In this document: in pieces, positions 49,440 to 59,416 of the stretch
Numbering within the stretch: the stretch's first letter is position 1
Layout: every line of letters starts with the position of its first letter
Origin: an uncultured SAR86 cluster bacterium
GTDB taxonomy: Bacteria; Pseudomonadota; Gammaproteobacteria; Magnimaribacterales; D2472
Length of the DNA: 64,000 nucleotides
Direction of reading: 5' to 3'
NCBI GenBank assembly: GCA_943789005.1
Contig: CALSSL010000001.1
Span: 576,511 to 640,510, forward strand
Notes under the pieces: generated by a model
The model's database searches: none
The model's input: only the letters and a program-made list of their open reading frames with translations
What the model was told of the DNA's origin: nothing
Translations under genes and position numbers: made by a program

Positions 49440-49499
49440 TAAGCCTAAAAATTTAATTTTAGGTACAATTCACTTCATAAACTACAGGCAGGTTACTTT

Positions 49500-49886
49500 A
49501 TGACAAAAAAAATTATTTTTACTGAAAATGCTCCAAAGGCTATAGGCCCGTATTCTCAAGCAGTTCAGGCTGGAGGTTTTACGTTCGTTTCTGGACAGGT
49601 TGCAATTAATCCAAAAACAGGAGATCTGATGAATGCTTCAATTGAAGAGCAAGCTGAACAAGTTCTACAAAATCTAACAGCTATATGCAAAGAAGCAAAT
49701 TTATCTTTATCAAATATTGTTAAGCTAACGATCTATATTACAAACATGAGTGACTTTTCTATTGTTAACGAAGCAATGCAAAGACATTTTGTTGAACCTT
49801 ATCCTGCAAGGGCTACAGTAGAGGTTTCTGCTTTACCTCTTGGAGTTAATGTAGAGATGGATGCAATTCTTATAAATAATGAATAA
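49500..49886 (+). CDS. ridA: RidA family reactive-intermediate deaminase
   Basis: APKAIGPYSQAVQAGGFTFVSGQ, YPARATVEVSALP. Confidence 0.96.
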   Translation: MTKKIIFTENAPKAIGPYSQAVQAGGFTFVSGQVAINPKTGDLMNASIEEQAEQVLQNLTAICKEANLSLSNIVKLTIYITNMSDFSIVNEAMQRHFVEPYPARATVEVSALPLGVNVEMDAILINNE

Positions 49887-50784
49887 AAACCTTCTTTCAT
49901 TAAATGATCTTTCAAAAAAAGAGATTCTTGAGATAATTGAATTTGCAAAAAACTTTAAACTCGAAGACGGCTCTTTTAGGAAAGAAAATTTATTTCCTGA
50001 CAAAACTGTTGCTAATGTCTTCTGTGAGCCTAGCACAAGAACAAAATCTTCTTTTGAAATTGCTGCAAAAAATCTTGGTTGTTTAGTTGTAGGATTTGAT
50101 ATCTCAAATTCATCTGTTGAAAAAGGGGAGTCAATATATGAGACAGTTGATGCCCTTAGTTTGATGGGGGTTGATTTGTGTGTATTAAGGCATCCTGAAT
50201 CTGTTATTAGAGATTTATCAGAATATTTGCCAGAGATGGTTTTTATTAATGGCGGTGAAGGTTCAATATCTCATCCAACTCAAGCCTTAATAGATTTGAT
50301 GACAATTATTGAAAACAAGGGATCAATAGATGATCTGAATATTGTTATTGTTGGTGATTTAGACCACTCAAGAGTTACCTCATCTTTTATTGAGGGGGTG
50401 TCAAATTTTGCATTTAACTCCTTGACCTTTTGTGGACACCCAAGCATGTCAACGAAATACATTAGTCCGGCTATGGGTAAATATGAATCAGATTTAGATG
50501 TGGCACTTCATGATGCTGATGTAATAATGACTCTTAGGATTCAACACGAGAGATTTGAAGAAACCTTAAATCTTGACTTGGAAGAATATAAGCATGCTTA
50601 TGAATTAACATCCGAAAGGTTAGAGCAAGCTAAGGGAGACGCAATTGTCATGCACCCTGGGCCAGTAAATTATATTGAAATTTCTGAAAGCGTTTACCAA
50701 TGCGATCAATCCGTCATTCGAAAACAGGTTGCAAATGGTGTGGCCATAAGAATGGCAGTGCTCTCAAGATTTCTGAGCAGCTAA
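49879..50784 (+). CDS. pyrB: Aspartate carbamoyltransferase catalytic subunit
   Basis: FCEPSTRTKSSFEIAAKNLG, HPTQALIDLMTI, VMHPGPVNY. Confidence 0.95.
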   Translation: MNKNLLSLNDLSKKEILEIIEFAKNFKLEDGSFRKENLFPDKTVANVFCEPSTRTKSSFEIAAKNLGCLVVGFDISNSSVEKGESIYETVDALSLMGVDLCVLRHPESVIRDLSEYLPEMVFINGGEGSISHPTQALIDLMTIIENKGSIDDLNIVIVGDLDHSRVTSSFIEGVSNFAFNSLTFCGHPSMSTKYISPAMGKYESDLDVALHDADVIMTLRIQHERFEETLNLDLEEYKHAYELTSERLEQAKGDAIVMHPGPVNYIEISESVYQCDQSVIRKQVANGVAIRMAVLSRFLSS

Positions 50785-51375
50785 AGTTCTCTTTACAGTA
50801 TCAACAATAGCAATGGTATTCTGATCAATTTCAATATTGACGGTATCGAGTTTTTTGAGGCTGCTTAAATTAGTGACCTTTAAAGTTTCTGGAATTAGAT
50901 GAATTTTAAAATTACTTTTATTTACTTTGCCTACAGTTAGACTGCACCCATTGATACCAATATATCCCTTTTCCATAACGTACTCAGAATAGTTTTTTGA
51001 CAAGCTAATTGTCATATCTTTGGTATTGTCTTTTTTAATAACTTTGTTTATTTTTGCAGTAAAGTGAATATGACCAGACATTAAATGACCGCCTATTTCT
51101 GATGATGCTTTGATAGATCTTTCAAGATTCACCATGTGACCTTTTGCAATATGTCCTAGATTAGTTCTATCTAGCGTTTCTTGAATAACATCAAATCTAA
51201 GGCTTTTATTACCACCATCTTTTGATGTTAAACATACGCCGTTAACCGAAACACTCGCACCTTTTTTTAAACCTTTGTTAAAGTTTTTAGGAGGATATAT
51301 TTCAAGACTCATGTAATCATCATGAAATTTAACTTTAAGAACTTTTGCTTTGTGAGAAACTATTCCTGAAAACAT
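50764..51375 (-). CDS. ribE: Riboflavin synthase alpha chain
   Basis: MFSGIVSHKAKV, VNGVCLTS, GGHLMSGHIH, GINGCSLTV. Confidence 0.95.
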   Translation of the reverse strand: MFSGIVSHKAKVLKVKFHDDYMSLEIYPPKNFNKGLKKGASVSVNGVCLTSKDGGNKSLRFDVIQETLDRTNLGHIAKGHMVNLERSIKASSEIGGHLMSGHIHFTAKINKVIKKDNTKDMTISLSKNYSEYVMEKGYIGINGCSLTVGKVNKSNFKIHLIPETLKVTNLSSLKKLDTVNIEIDQNTIAIVDTVKRTLAAQKS

Positions 51376-52014
51376 CTAAGCTCCCCATTCATCTCTATAA
51401 GAAACTAACTGTTCTAGATATTTTTTATGATCTGAGTTGTCTTCAGAAAAAGCTATCAGGGTATCTAAATTAATAATTGATATCACTTGTATTTCAAACA
51501 TTGTTTCTAATTCTTGTCTAGCAGAGATATCGCTTTTCCCTTTTTCTTGCCTATCAAGACCCACAAGCATTACTTTCGGAGTAGCTCCAAGGTCTTTTAT
51601 TTTCTCTATCGATTCTTTTGCTGCAGTCCCAGCAGAGATAACATCATCAATAATCAACACATCGCCAGCAGGATTTTTGCCAATTATTGTTCCGCCTTCA
51701 CCATGGTCTTTGATTTCTTTTCTATTAAAAGATAATGGGTATTTACCACCATCTTCGCTGAGTATCATGGATACAATAGAGCCCAAGAATATCCCTTTGT
51801 ATGCAGGACCATAAATGCAATCAAATGAGATATTTGCATCATTAATTGCCGCTTGATAACACTTAGCAAGATCATAAAGATACCCACCATTAAGCATCTT
51901 TGCTGCATTAAAAAAATACGGACTTTTTCTACCAGACTTTAAAGTAAAATCACCAAACTCTAGTACTTTGGCATGAAGTGCCAATTCTAGAAATTGTTTT
52001 TGATAATCCTTCAC
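51376..52014 (-). CDS. pyrE: Orotate phosphoribosyltransferase
   Basis: FGDFTLKSGRKSPYFFNAA, VLIIDDVISAGTAAKES. Confidence 0.96.
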   Translation of the reverse strand: MKDYQKQFLELALHAKVLEFGDFTLKSGRKSPYFFNAAKMLNGGYLYDLAKCYQAAINDANISFDCIYGPAYKGIFLGSIVSMILSEDGGKYPLSFNRKEIKDHGEGGTIIGKNPAGDVLIIDDVISAGTAAKESIEKIKDLGATPKVMLVGLDRQEKGKSDISARQELETMFEIQVISIINLDTLIAFSEDNSDHKKYLEQLVSYRDEWGA

Positions 52015-52719
52015 TTATATTAAACAGGCTTTTTGTTTTTCAATAATATCAGCTATAGCTGAACTTCCAACCTCAAGCATTTCATTTAGTTGTTCTTTGG
52101 AAAAAGGAGCCTCTTCACCAGTACCCTGAATTTCAATAAGTTCAAGAGAGTCAGTCATTACTAAGTTTAGATCAGTTTCAGCCGCGCTATCTTCATTATA
52201 ATCAAGATCAAGTATTACTTGATCATTTAGCACTCCAAGAGAAACAGCAGCAACATGGGTCTTTATTGCTCTGTGATCATCATGATGATTCTTTAATGCA
52301 AGAAAGAGAGCAACACAACCGCCTGTAATTGAAGCAGTTCTAGTTCCACCATCTGCCTGTATTACATCACAATCAATATTTATAGTTTTACCTTTAATAT
52401 ATTTTAAATTAACTGCTTGCCTTAGCGATCTGCCAATTAATCTTTGAATTTCTTGAGTTCTGCCACTTTGCTTTCCTCTTGCTGCTTCTCTTCCCATTCT
52501 TTCGTTTGTAGACCTTGGAAGCATTCCATATTCAGCTGTTACCCATCCCTCTTCACTTCCTCTCATCCATCTAGGAACATTTGTATCAATTGATGCAGTG
52601 CAGATAACTTTTGTGTTCCCAAAAGATACCAATACAGAGCCTTCGGCATGAATATTTATATTTGGTTCAAATGTAAGTTCTCTTAGTTCGTTTGATTTTC
52701 TGTTATTGCTTCTTTCCAT
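52015..52719 (-). CDS. rph: Ribonuclease PH
   Basis: [57 protein letters not shown]. Confidence 0.97.
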   Translation of the reverse strand: MERSNNRKSNELRELTFEPNINIHAEGSVLVSFGNTKVICTASIDTNVPRWMRGSEEGWVTAEYGMLPRSTNERMGREAARGKQSGRTQEIQRLIGRSLRQAVNLKYIKGKTINIDCDVIQADGGTRTASITGGCVALFLALKNHHDDHRAIKTHVAAVSLGVLNDQVILDLDYNEDSAAETDLNLVMTDSLELIEIQGTGEEAPFSKEQLNEMLEVGSSAIADIIEKQKACLI

Positions 52720-52754
52720 AATTTAATCCTATGGATGCATTGATCCAGTATTTG

Positions 52755-53201
52755 TTAATTTAATTGATCTTTAACAATTTTGCTTACCATGCCCATATCA
52801 GCAGTACCTGGCGCAATAGAGTTTTTAAGAATGCCCATTACCTTGCCAATATCTTGCATGGTAGATGCTCCAGACTCAGATATAGCAGACTGAACTTTTT
52901 CTGTGATTTCAAATTCGTTGAGTTGTTGGGGTTTGTATTTAGATAATATGGTAACTTCTAGTTGCTCTTTTTCAGCTAGATCAACTCTACCACCCTCTGT
53001 AAACTGAGTAATAGAATCTTTTCGTTGTTTAATCATTTTGTTGATAATCTGAAGAGCTTTTGCGTCATCAGCAGTCGCTTGATTGTCTATCTCAAACTTC
53101 TGGACTTCAGACTTAAACATTCTAAGAGTATCGCGAGTCATATCATCTTTATCAAGCATTGCTTGCTTGAGATCTGATTGAATTTGGGAAAGAAGGGTCA
53201 A
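52755..53201 (-). CDS. GatB/YqeY domain protein
   Basis: LKQAMLDKDDMTRDTLRMFKSEV, DIGKVMGILK. Confidence 0.94.
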   Translation of the reverse strand: MTLLSQIQSDLKQAMLDKDDMTRDTLRMFKSEVQKFEIDNQATADDAKALQIINKMIKQRKDSITQFTEGGRVDLAEKEQLEVTILSKYKPQQLNEFEITEKVQSAISESGASTMQDIGKVMGILKNSIAPGTADMGMVSKIVKDQLN

Positions 53202-53203
53202 GA

Positions 53204-53422
53204 TTATCTATAAGATCTTTGTCTTGGGAAAGAATATTTCCTATTTGATTTTCTAGCACGCTTAACAGCTGCTGCCATTAATCGCTTTCTTTTTTCTGTT
53301 GGTTTCTCATAGAACTCTCTTGCTCTGATTTCAGGTACAATTGCTGCTTTTTCGCAGGCACGCTTGAACTTTCTTAAACCAATGTCAAAATGTTCTGTTT
53401 CTTTTATTATAATTGAAGGCAT
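53204..53422 (-). CDS. rpsU: 30S ribosomal protein S21
   Basis: [31 protein letters not shown]. Confidence 0.97.
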   Translation of the reverse strand: MPSIIIKETEHFDIGLRKFKRACEKAAIVPEIRAREFYEKPTEKRKRLMAAAVKRARKSNRKYSFPRQRSYR

Positions 53423-53482
53423 AATTAGTCGCGTAGTTTAGGCTGTAATTAGAAATTTTGCAAAACATTTTATTAAAAAAAT

Positions 53483-54487
53483 ATGAAAACTTTAGGAATT
53501 GAAACATCTTGCGATGAAACCGCAATTGCAATATATGACTCCGAGCATGGAATCATAGGTGAATCTGTTTATAGTCAGATAAAAATGCATGCTCAGTATG
53601 GTGGAGTGGTTCCCGAGTTAGCTTCACGTGATCACTGCGTAAAAATAGTTGATGTTCTATATGAAGCTCTCGGAGACATCGATATAAAATCAATTGATCG
53701 GATTGCGTATACATCTGGTCCTGGATTATTAGGCGCTTTATTAATAGGAGAAAGTTTTGCTCAAGGTCTCTCCACCGCTTTAAAAATACCCTTAATACCT
53801 ATTAATCATCTTGAGGGACACTTAATGTCTCCAGTTATGGAGTTTCCAGAAATAAAAACCCCATATATTTCTTTATTAGTTAGCGGAGGACACAGCATGA
53901 TTGTTGATGTAAAAGAAAGAGGAGAATATGAAATTTTAGGACAATCTCAAGATGATGCAGTCGGAGAGGCTTTTGATAAAGTGGGTAAATTATTAGATTT
54001 ACCATATCCAGGAGGACCGCATATTGAAAAACTTGCATTACAAGGTAATTCAAAAGCTTATGACTTTCCAAGGCCAATGATGCACAGTGATAACCTTGAT
54101 TTAAGTTTTAGCGGCCTCAAAACATCTGTTTTATATACAGTCAGAGATATTGATAATTTAACCGATCAGATAAAAGCAGATATAGCAGCTTCATTTCAGC
54201 AAGCTGTTATAGAAGTTCTTTCAAAGAAGATTAAGAAGGCTGTAGAAATAAGTGGCAGGACCGAGGTAATAATTGCAGGTGGTGTTGCAGCTAATAAAGC
54301 GCTTAGGTCAGCAATTAAAGATTTAGAGAATTCTTTAGGAATTAAAGTTTTTTACCCCTCATTAAAATATTGTGGTGACAACGCCGCAATGATTGCTTTT
54401 GTCGGGTCATTGCGATCTTCTGATAAGATTGAATCCCAAGCCTCTTATGTGAGAGCAAGATGGCCACTAGGCGAGTTAACTAAATGA
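53483..54487 (+). CDS. tsaD: tRNA N6-adenosine threonylcarbamoyltransferase
   Basis: LGIETSCDETAIAIYD, GGVVPELASRDH, NHLEGHLMSP. Confidence 0.97.
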   Translation: MKTLGIETSCDETAIAIYDSEHGIIGESVYSQIKMHAQYGGVVPELASRDHCVKIVDVLYEALGDIDIKSIDRIAYTSGPGLLGALLIGESFAQGLSTALKIPLIPINHLEGHLMSPVMEFPEIKTPYISLLVSGGHSMIVDVKERGEYEILGQSQDDAVGEAFDKVGKLLDLPYPGGPHIEKLALQGNSKAYDFPRPMMHSDNLDLSFSGLKTSVLYTVRDIDNLTDQIKADIAASFQQAVIEVLSKKIKKAVEISGRTEVIIAGGVAANKALRSAIKDLENSLGIKVFYPSLKYCGDNAAMIAFVGSLRSSDKIESQASYVRARWPLGELTK

Positions 54488-54831
54488 AAGATATTATTTA
54501 CATAAAAGACCTTCGAATAAAAACTATTATTGGAATATTTGACTGGGAAAGAAAAGTAAAACAAGAAGTTAGCATTGACCTAGAGTTTCCATTTGATTGT
54601 AAAAAGGCGGCATCATCAGATTCTATTGAAGATACGATAGACTATAAAGCAATTGCTAAGGGCGTAATAAAATTTGTAGAAGAATCATCATTTCAACTTC
54701 AAGAAACTCTCGCTGAGGAAATAGCTTCTTTGGTAAAAAACGAATACGGTGTTGAATCAATTAAATTGAGAGTATCAAAGCCAGGAGCTATAAGAGGCTC
54801 CAAAGATGTTGGCCTAGTAATACATAGATAA
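54484..54831 (+). CDS. folB: Dihydroneopterin aldolase
   Basis: IYIKDLRIKTIIGIFDWERKVKQEV, DTIDYKAIAKGV. Confidence 0.93.
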   Translation: MKDIIYIKDLRIKTIIGIFDWERKVKQEVSIDLEFPFDCKKAASSDSIEDTIDYKAIAKGVIKFVEESSFQLQETLAEEIASLVKNEYGVESIKLRVSKPGAIRGSKDVGLVIHR

Positions 54832-55205
54832 TGCAATATTTCTTATCCTTGGGAAGCAATATCAATGCTGAAGCAAACATCATTTTTGCAATAGACCAGA
54901 TCAATAAGATATTAGCTAATACCAAATACTCATCTATTCATAAGACAAAAGCAGAGGGCTTTGAGGGTGATGATTTTTTAAATTTAGTAGTTGCAGGAGA
55001 GTCAGGACTTGGTTTTGATGAGCTTAACCAAAAACTCAAAGATATTGAAAATGAAACTGGAAGAAAAAGAGATGTCCCTAAGTTTAGCGCTAGAACATTA
55101 GATATAGATATCATTCTTCAAATCGATCAAGATGAGATATTATTTGAGAGTAATGAAATAGAAAAATATTCATTTGTATCTGAACCGTTAAAAGAGGTTT
55201 TATAA
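54831..55205 (+). CDS. folK: Short HPPK-like (2-amino-4-hydroxy-6-hydroxymethyldihydropteridine pyrophosphokinase)
   Basis: LSLGSNINAEANI, FLNLVVAGES, GRKRDVPKFSARTLDIDIIL; 124 aa. Confidence 0.85.
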   Translation: MQYFLSLGSNINAEANIIFAIDQINKILANTKYSSIHKTKAEGFEGDDFLNLVVAGESGLGFDELNQKLKDIENETGRKRDVPKFSARTLDIDIILQIDQDEILFESNEIEKYSFVSEPLKEVL

Positions 55206-55206
55206 A

Positions 55207-55818
55207 ATGGCAAAAAAATTTACAGTTAGAAAGATTCATAGGTATCTCAGCATCTTTATTGCAATTCAGCTTCTTCTTTGGACAGTCTCAGGAATTTATT
55301 TTGCATTTAACAAAATTGAAATGGTTAGGGGAGAGCAATACAGATTACCTCTAGATACAGAATACAGAATATTTAAAAGACTGGGAGAAGAAATAATAGA
55401 AACTAATGAGAATGGATTAAAAACTTATTTAACTCACCCCGATAAATTGCCAGTCAAAAACTTACTACCCGAAGAAGCAATAACAATAGCTAAAGAAAAA
55501 ACCTCATTAATTCCAATAGAGGTAAGTTTTATTGAAAAAGAAGAAAGAGGAGTAGAGTATAGGGGAAGAAGATTGCCGATATATAAAATCTCAACCGACA
55601 CCAAAGATGGTATTAATATTTATCTTGATCCAATAACTGGTGATATTGCAGCAATTAGATCTGATTCATGGAGAGCGTGGGACCTACTTTGGGCTTTGCA
55701 TATAATGGACTATCAAGACAGAGATAACATAAATAATATTTTGTTAAAAATCTTCTCTGTCCTTGCTTTAATAAGCTCTATTACTGGAATAATTCTTTTC
55801 TTTAAAAAAGCTATTTAA
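55207..55818 (+). CDS. PepSY-domain membrane protein
   Basis: KIHRYLSIFIAIQLLLWTVSGIYFAFNK; INIYLDPITGDIAAIRSDSWRAWDLLWALHIMDY. Confidence 0.85.
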   Translation: MAKKFTVRKIHRYLSIFIAIQLLLWTVSGIYFAFNKIEMVRGEQYRLPLDTEYRIFKRLGEEIIETNENGLKTYLTHPDKLPVKNLLPEEAITIAKEKTSLIPIEVSFIEKEERGVEYRGRRLPIYKISTDTKDGINIYLDPITGDIAAIRSDSWRAWDLLWALHIMDYQDRDNINNILLKIFSVLALISSITGIILFFKKAI

Positions 55819-56872
55819 AGTGATTTTTTACAATAGACCAAGCAAATTCTGACAGGGGATAGACTTTCATTCCCCTTTCTTCAGCATGTTTGCTTGAGGC
55901 TGTTCCATCTCTAACTCTGCCTAAAATACCCTGACATATAGCACCAACTTTAAATAAGCTAAAAGCCATATAAAACTCCCAATTTTTTGAAAGATCTTTT
56001 CCAGTAATTTCAGAATACATATCTCTGTACTCCATTTCATTTGGAATACCCATTTCTTTTAATTTAGCATGATCATAAAACAAGGGTTCTGTTCTCCATG
56101 TCAGACAGTGATAACAAAAATCTGCAATGGGATGACCTAATGTGGATAACTCCCAATCAAGAACTCCTATGACTTCTTGGTTTTTCATAATCATATTATC
56201 TAAACGATAATCTCCATGAACAATCGAAGTTTCGTCATCGTCAGGAATATTATTTGGCAACCATTCAATAAGATTATTCATTTCATCAATGTTGTCTGTT
56301 TCAGATGCTAGGTATTGTTTGGACCATCTTGATACCTGTCTTGCGACATAGTTACCGGGCTTGCCATAGTCTTCCAGACCAATCTTTTTGTAATCAACGC
56401 TATGCAGTGCTGCAAGAGTTTTATTTTTATTTTGATAGACTTTTATCCTTTGCTCTTTTGACAGAGAAGGTAACATTGGGTCCCAATAAATGTCACCATC
56501 TAAACAATCCATAACAAAAAAAGTAGTTCCTGCGACCTCTTGATCTTCACAAAGTCCATAAGTTTTTGGAACAGGTACATCAGTCTCACCAAGAGCGGTA
56601 ATAACCTTATATTCTCTATCAACTGCGTGAGCTGATGGTAAAAGTTTACCAGGTGGTTTTCTTCTTAAAACAAGATTTTTATTATCAGTAATAATTTTAT
56701 ATGTTGGATTTGATTGCCCGCCTTTAAATTGTTCAATTCCTGTAATAGCACCAGCACCAGGCACATGAGCATCTATCCATGGCTGAAGTTTCTCATTATC
56801 AATTTTAAGATTTTCAGCAACAGCCTTTGTACCTGAAAATACTTTTTCATATTTTTGATTATCGTTGGTCAT
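55811..56872 (-). CDS. Phosphotransferase family protein (APH-like)
   Basis: IVHGDYRLDNMIM, GVLDWELSTLGHPIADFCY. Confidence 0.92.
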   Translation of the reverse strand: MTNDNQKYEKVFSGTKAVAENLKIDNEKLQPWIDAHVPGAGAITGIEQFKGGQSNPTYKIITDNKNLVLRRKPPGKLLPSAHAVDREYKVITALGETDVPVPKTYGLCEDQEVAGTTFFVMDCLDGDIYWDPMLPSLSKEQRIKVYQNKNKTLAALHSVDYKKIGLEDYGKPGNYVARQVSRWSKQYLASETDNIDEMNNLIEWLPNNIPDDDETSIVHGDYRLDNMIMKNQEVIGVLDWELSTLGHPIADFCYHCLTWRTEPLFYDHAKLKEMGIPNEMEYRDMYSEITGKDLSKNWEFYMAFSLFKVGAICQGILGRVRDGTASSKHAEERGMKVYPLSEFAWSIVKNHFK

Positions 56873-57603
56873 GATAGCGATCTTCCTCCATCAACTTTAA
56901 TAATTTGACCTGTCATATACTTTGAACCAACAACAAATTTAACTGCGTTAGCAATATCTTTCTCGCAACCCATCTTTTTCAGAGGAATATTTGCTATCAC
57001 TTTTTCCTTTTGCTCTTCAGTCCAAGTAACATCAGGTGGTTCAAGCATTGCACCAGGAGCAATTGCATTAACATTAACATCTGGAGCTAACTCTCTCGCT
57101 AAAACCTTAGTAATGGATTCTAAACCTCCTTTAGCAGCTGCATATATAGCAAAATTTGCAACACCTTTGCTTAGATTTGTATCAGTAATATTAATAATAG
57201 TTCCTTTCGCTTCAATTAATTTATCTTTAAGGCCCTGGATTAAAAACAATGGACCTTTAAGATTACTTCCTATTAGTTTATCCCAGTGATCTTCAGAGAT
57301 TTCATCGATGGGAGTTGGGTAGAAAGTTGAAGCATTGTTTACCAAAACATCAATCGAATCAAAACAGGATCTAGCTTCAATAATTAATCTTTGGACATCT
57401 GTTACAACATCTAAATTTGCTTGAATTATTTTTGCAGTATTTGAGTTGATTGAATTAATTTGATTTGCCAATTCTTCAGCATCATTTTTGGAGGAGTTGT
57501 AATGAATTATTATATTCCAACCCATATCAGAAAAAGTTAGAGCTATCTCCTTGCCAATCCTCTTTGCAGCTCCTGTAATTAGTATGGTTTTATTTATAGA
57601 CAT
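56869..57603 (-). CDS. SDR oxidoreductase, pteridine-reductase (FolM)-like
   Basis: ILITGAAKRIGKEIALTF, VLVNNASTFYPTPIDEI, YAAAKGGLESITKVLARELAP. Confidence 0.87.
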   Translation of the reverse strand: MSINKTILITGAAKRIGKEIALTFSDMGWNIIIHYNSSKNDAEELANQINSINSNTAKIIQANLDVVTDVQRLIIEARSCFDSIDVLVNNASTFYPTPIDEISEDHWDKLIGSNLKGPLFLIQGLKDKLIEAKGTIINITDTNLSKGVANFAIYAAAKGGLESITKVLARELAPDVNVNAIAPGAMLEPPDVTWTEEQKEKVIANIPLKKMGCEKDIANAVKFVVGSKYMTGQIIKVDGGRSLS

Positions 57604-58613
57604 TGATTTAATATTTTTTCGTATATTTTATGCTTTTCTGCATGAATTTTCTCATTAGGTATATTTTTAAGAAAAGAGAAATCAGTTTCCATGGTTTTTG
57701 ATACTAATTTGAATATTAATTCTTTTGAATTAGAGAGCTGCGACAAAGAGCATAAGTCTTTAATTAATAACTCGTTTCTGACAAAGTTAATTAGAGGAAA
57801 TAACTGTATAAGTTCATTTCTTGGCATAGCTTTTGAAATCTTCATTAATTTCATTAGAACATCAGAAGCATTTTTTTGTGCATTTGGAATAGGAAGATTC
57901 CTGCCTAACGCAAAATCGTTATTAGCCTGCAATTCAGCCCATCGAATTATGTTGTTTGTGGTTGTATCGCAAAGAGATATTCTTAATTCCTCAAAGTAGG
58001 GATGATGCATTTTATATTTTATTATCAGCTCAAAAAAAATATTTGGATTTTTCGAAGACATCGCTCTATCAGTTTCAGTCCAAATCCTGTCTGGTGATAA
58101 GTTTGCTAGCTCCCCTGAATTAACAATTTTTTCTAGCATCTCTTCTGTCTTTGAATCAATTGAAAAATCTTTAAGATGTTCATAAGTATGAAATCTAGCG
58201 AGTCTTATTGCGCGCAATGGATCTTCTAAAAATGCATCTGAAACATGTCTAAAGATTTTTCTTTCAAGATCTTTGATGCCTCCATAGGGATCTATAATAT
58301 TTCCACCTGAGTCTCTAGCAATAGCATTGATAGTTAGGTCTCTTCTTGAAAGATCCTCTTCAAGAGTTACCTCTTGCCCAAAATAAAAATTAAAACCATG
58401 GTAGCCATGGCCTGTTTTTTTTTCAGTTCTTGCAAGGGCATATTCTTCATTGCTGGAAGGATGCAAAAATACAGGAAAGTCTTTGCCGATAGGCTTAAAT
58501 CCCTTTGATACCATCTCATCAGGAGATGATCCAACAACAACCCAGTCTCTATCCTTTGCTGTTACACCTAGAAGCGCATCTCTTACCGCTCCCCCAACTT
58601 CATATATTTTCAT
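57594..58613 (-). CDS. cca: CCA tRNA nucleotidyltransferase
   Basis: EVGGAVRDALLGVTAKDRDWVVVGSSPDEM, DLSRRDLTINAIARD; no HD domain tail. Confidence 0.93.
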   Translation of the reverse strand: MKIYEVGGAVRDALLGVTAKDRDWVVVGSSPDEMVSKGFKPIGKDFPVFLHPSSNEEYALARTEKKTGHGYHGFNFYFGQEVTLEEDLSRRDLTINAIARDSGGNIIDPYGGIKDLERKIFRHVSDAFLEDPLRAIRLARFHTYEHLKDFSIDSKTEEMLEKIVNSGELANLSPDRIWTETDRAMSSKNPNIFFELIIKYKMHHPYFEELRISLCDTTTNNIIRWAELQANNDFALGRNLPIPNAQKNASDVLMKLMKISKAMPRNELIQLFPLINFVRNELLIKDLCSLSQLSNSKELIFKLVSKTMETDFSFLKNIPNEKIHAEKHKIYEKILNQCL

Positions 58614-59416
58614 TTTTTCTTAATTTGAAATAACTTTTTATCTTCTAATCTTATAGCTGTAAGCTTATTTCCCCAAACGCAACCAGTATCCAGTCCAATA
58701 ATATTTTTTAAACCAGTCTTGCCTTCTAAAGACGCCCAGTGTCCAAAGACAATATTTTCATTATCTTTAAGGTTATTTATAGTTTTCTTGTACCAAGGTA
58801 CATAACCCTTTTTCCCTTTACCACTTTTTAAATTTAGTCTTAGTGAGCCATCTTTGCTCAAGAACCTCATTCTTGTAAAGTAGTTGATAATTGTTCTCTG
58901 TCTTTTGTATCCCCTTAGGTTTGGATTCCAAATTTTAGGTGTATCTCCCCAAATATTTTTTAATAAATTTGACGCATCATTTTTTAAAGCAACCTGTATC
59001 TCTTTAGAGAATTTCTTAGCTTCATCCACTTGCCAAATAAAAGGTATTCCAGCATGAGAAATCCAAAAAATTTCATTAGATTCTTTAATTTTGATATCTA
59101 ATAATAATGGCTGTTTTTTTAACCAGACTTGATATTTTTTAACATTTCTAGATTCTAAAACTTTCTTTAATGACTTATCTTTTTTTTGATGTTCGATTAA
59201 GTAAAGCAAATAAAAGTCATGATTTCCCAGAACAGCTTTAACAGATCCTTTATTTTTAATACAAAACTCTAAAACTTTTTCTGATGCATCGCCTCTATTA
59301 ACAAGATCGCCTGCAAAAATTAATATATCTTTATTTAAATTAAATTTAATTTTTTTAAGTAACCCCTCTAGTTCTTTAAAGCAACCTTGAACGTCTCCTA
59401 CAACATAGTGAGCCAT
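58610..59416 (-). CDS. apaH: Diadenosine tetraphosphatase
   Basis: YVVGDVQGCFKELEGLL, FAGDLVNRGDAS, VLGNHDFYLL, FGHWASLEGKTG. Confidence 0.95.
   Translation of the reverse strand: MAHYVVGDVQGCFKELEGLLKKIKFNLNKDILIFAGDLVNRGDASEKVLEFCIKNKGSVKAVLGNHDFYLLYLIEHQKKDKSLKKVLESRNVKKYQVWLKKQPLLLDIKIKESNEIFWISHAGIPFIWQVDEAKKFSKEIQVALKNDASNLLKNIWGDTPKIWNPNLRGYKRQRTIINYFTRMRFLSKDGSLRLNLKSGKGKKGYVPWYKKTINNLKDNENIVFGHWASLEGKTGLKNIIGLDTGCVWGNKLTAIRLEDKKLFQIKKK

Noticed and set aside
49444-49463. CCTAAAA-ATTTAA-TTTTAGG stem after spoT
   Set aside because: Short AT-rich stem without a T-tract; too weak to call a terminator.
55811-56872. Aminoglycoside phosphotransferase as an antibiotic resistance gene
   Set aside because: APH-like fold only; the sequence resembles the broad acyl-CoA-dehydrogenase-associated phosphotransferase family, so resistance is not supported.
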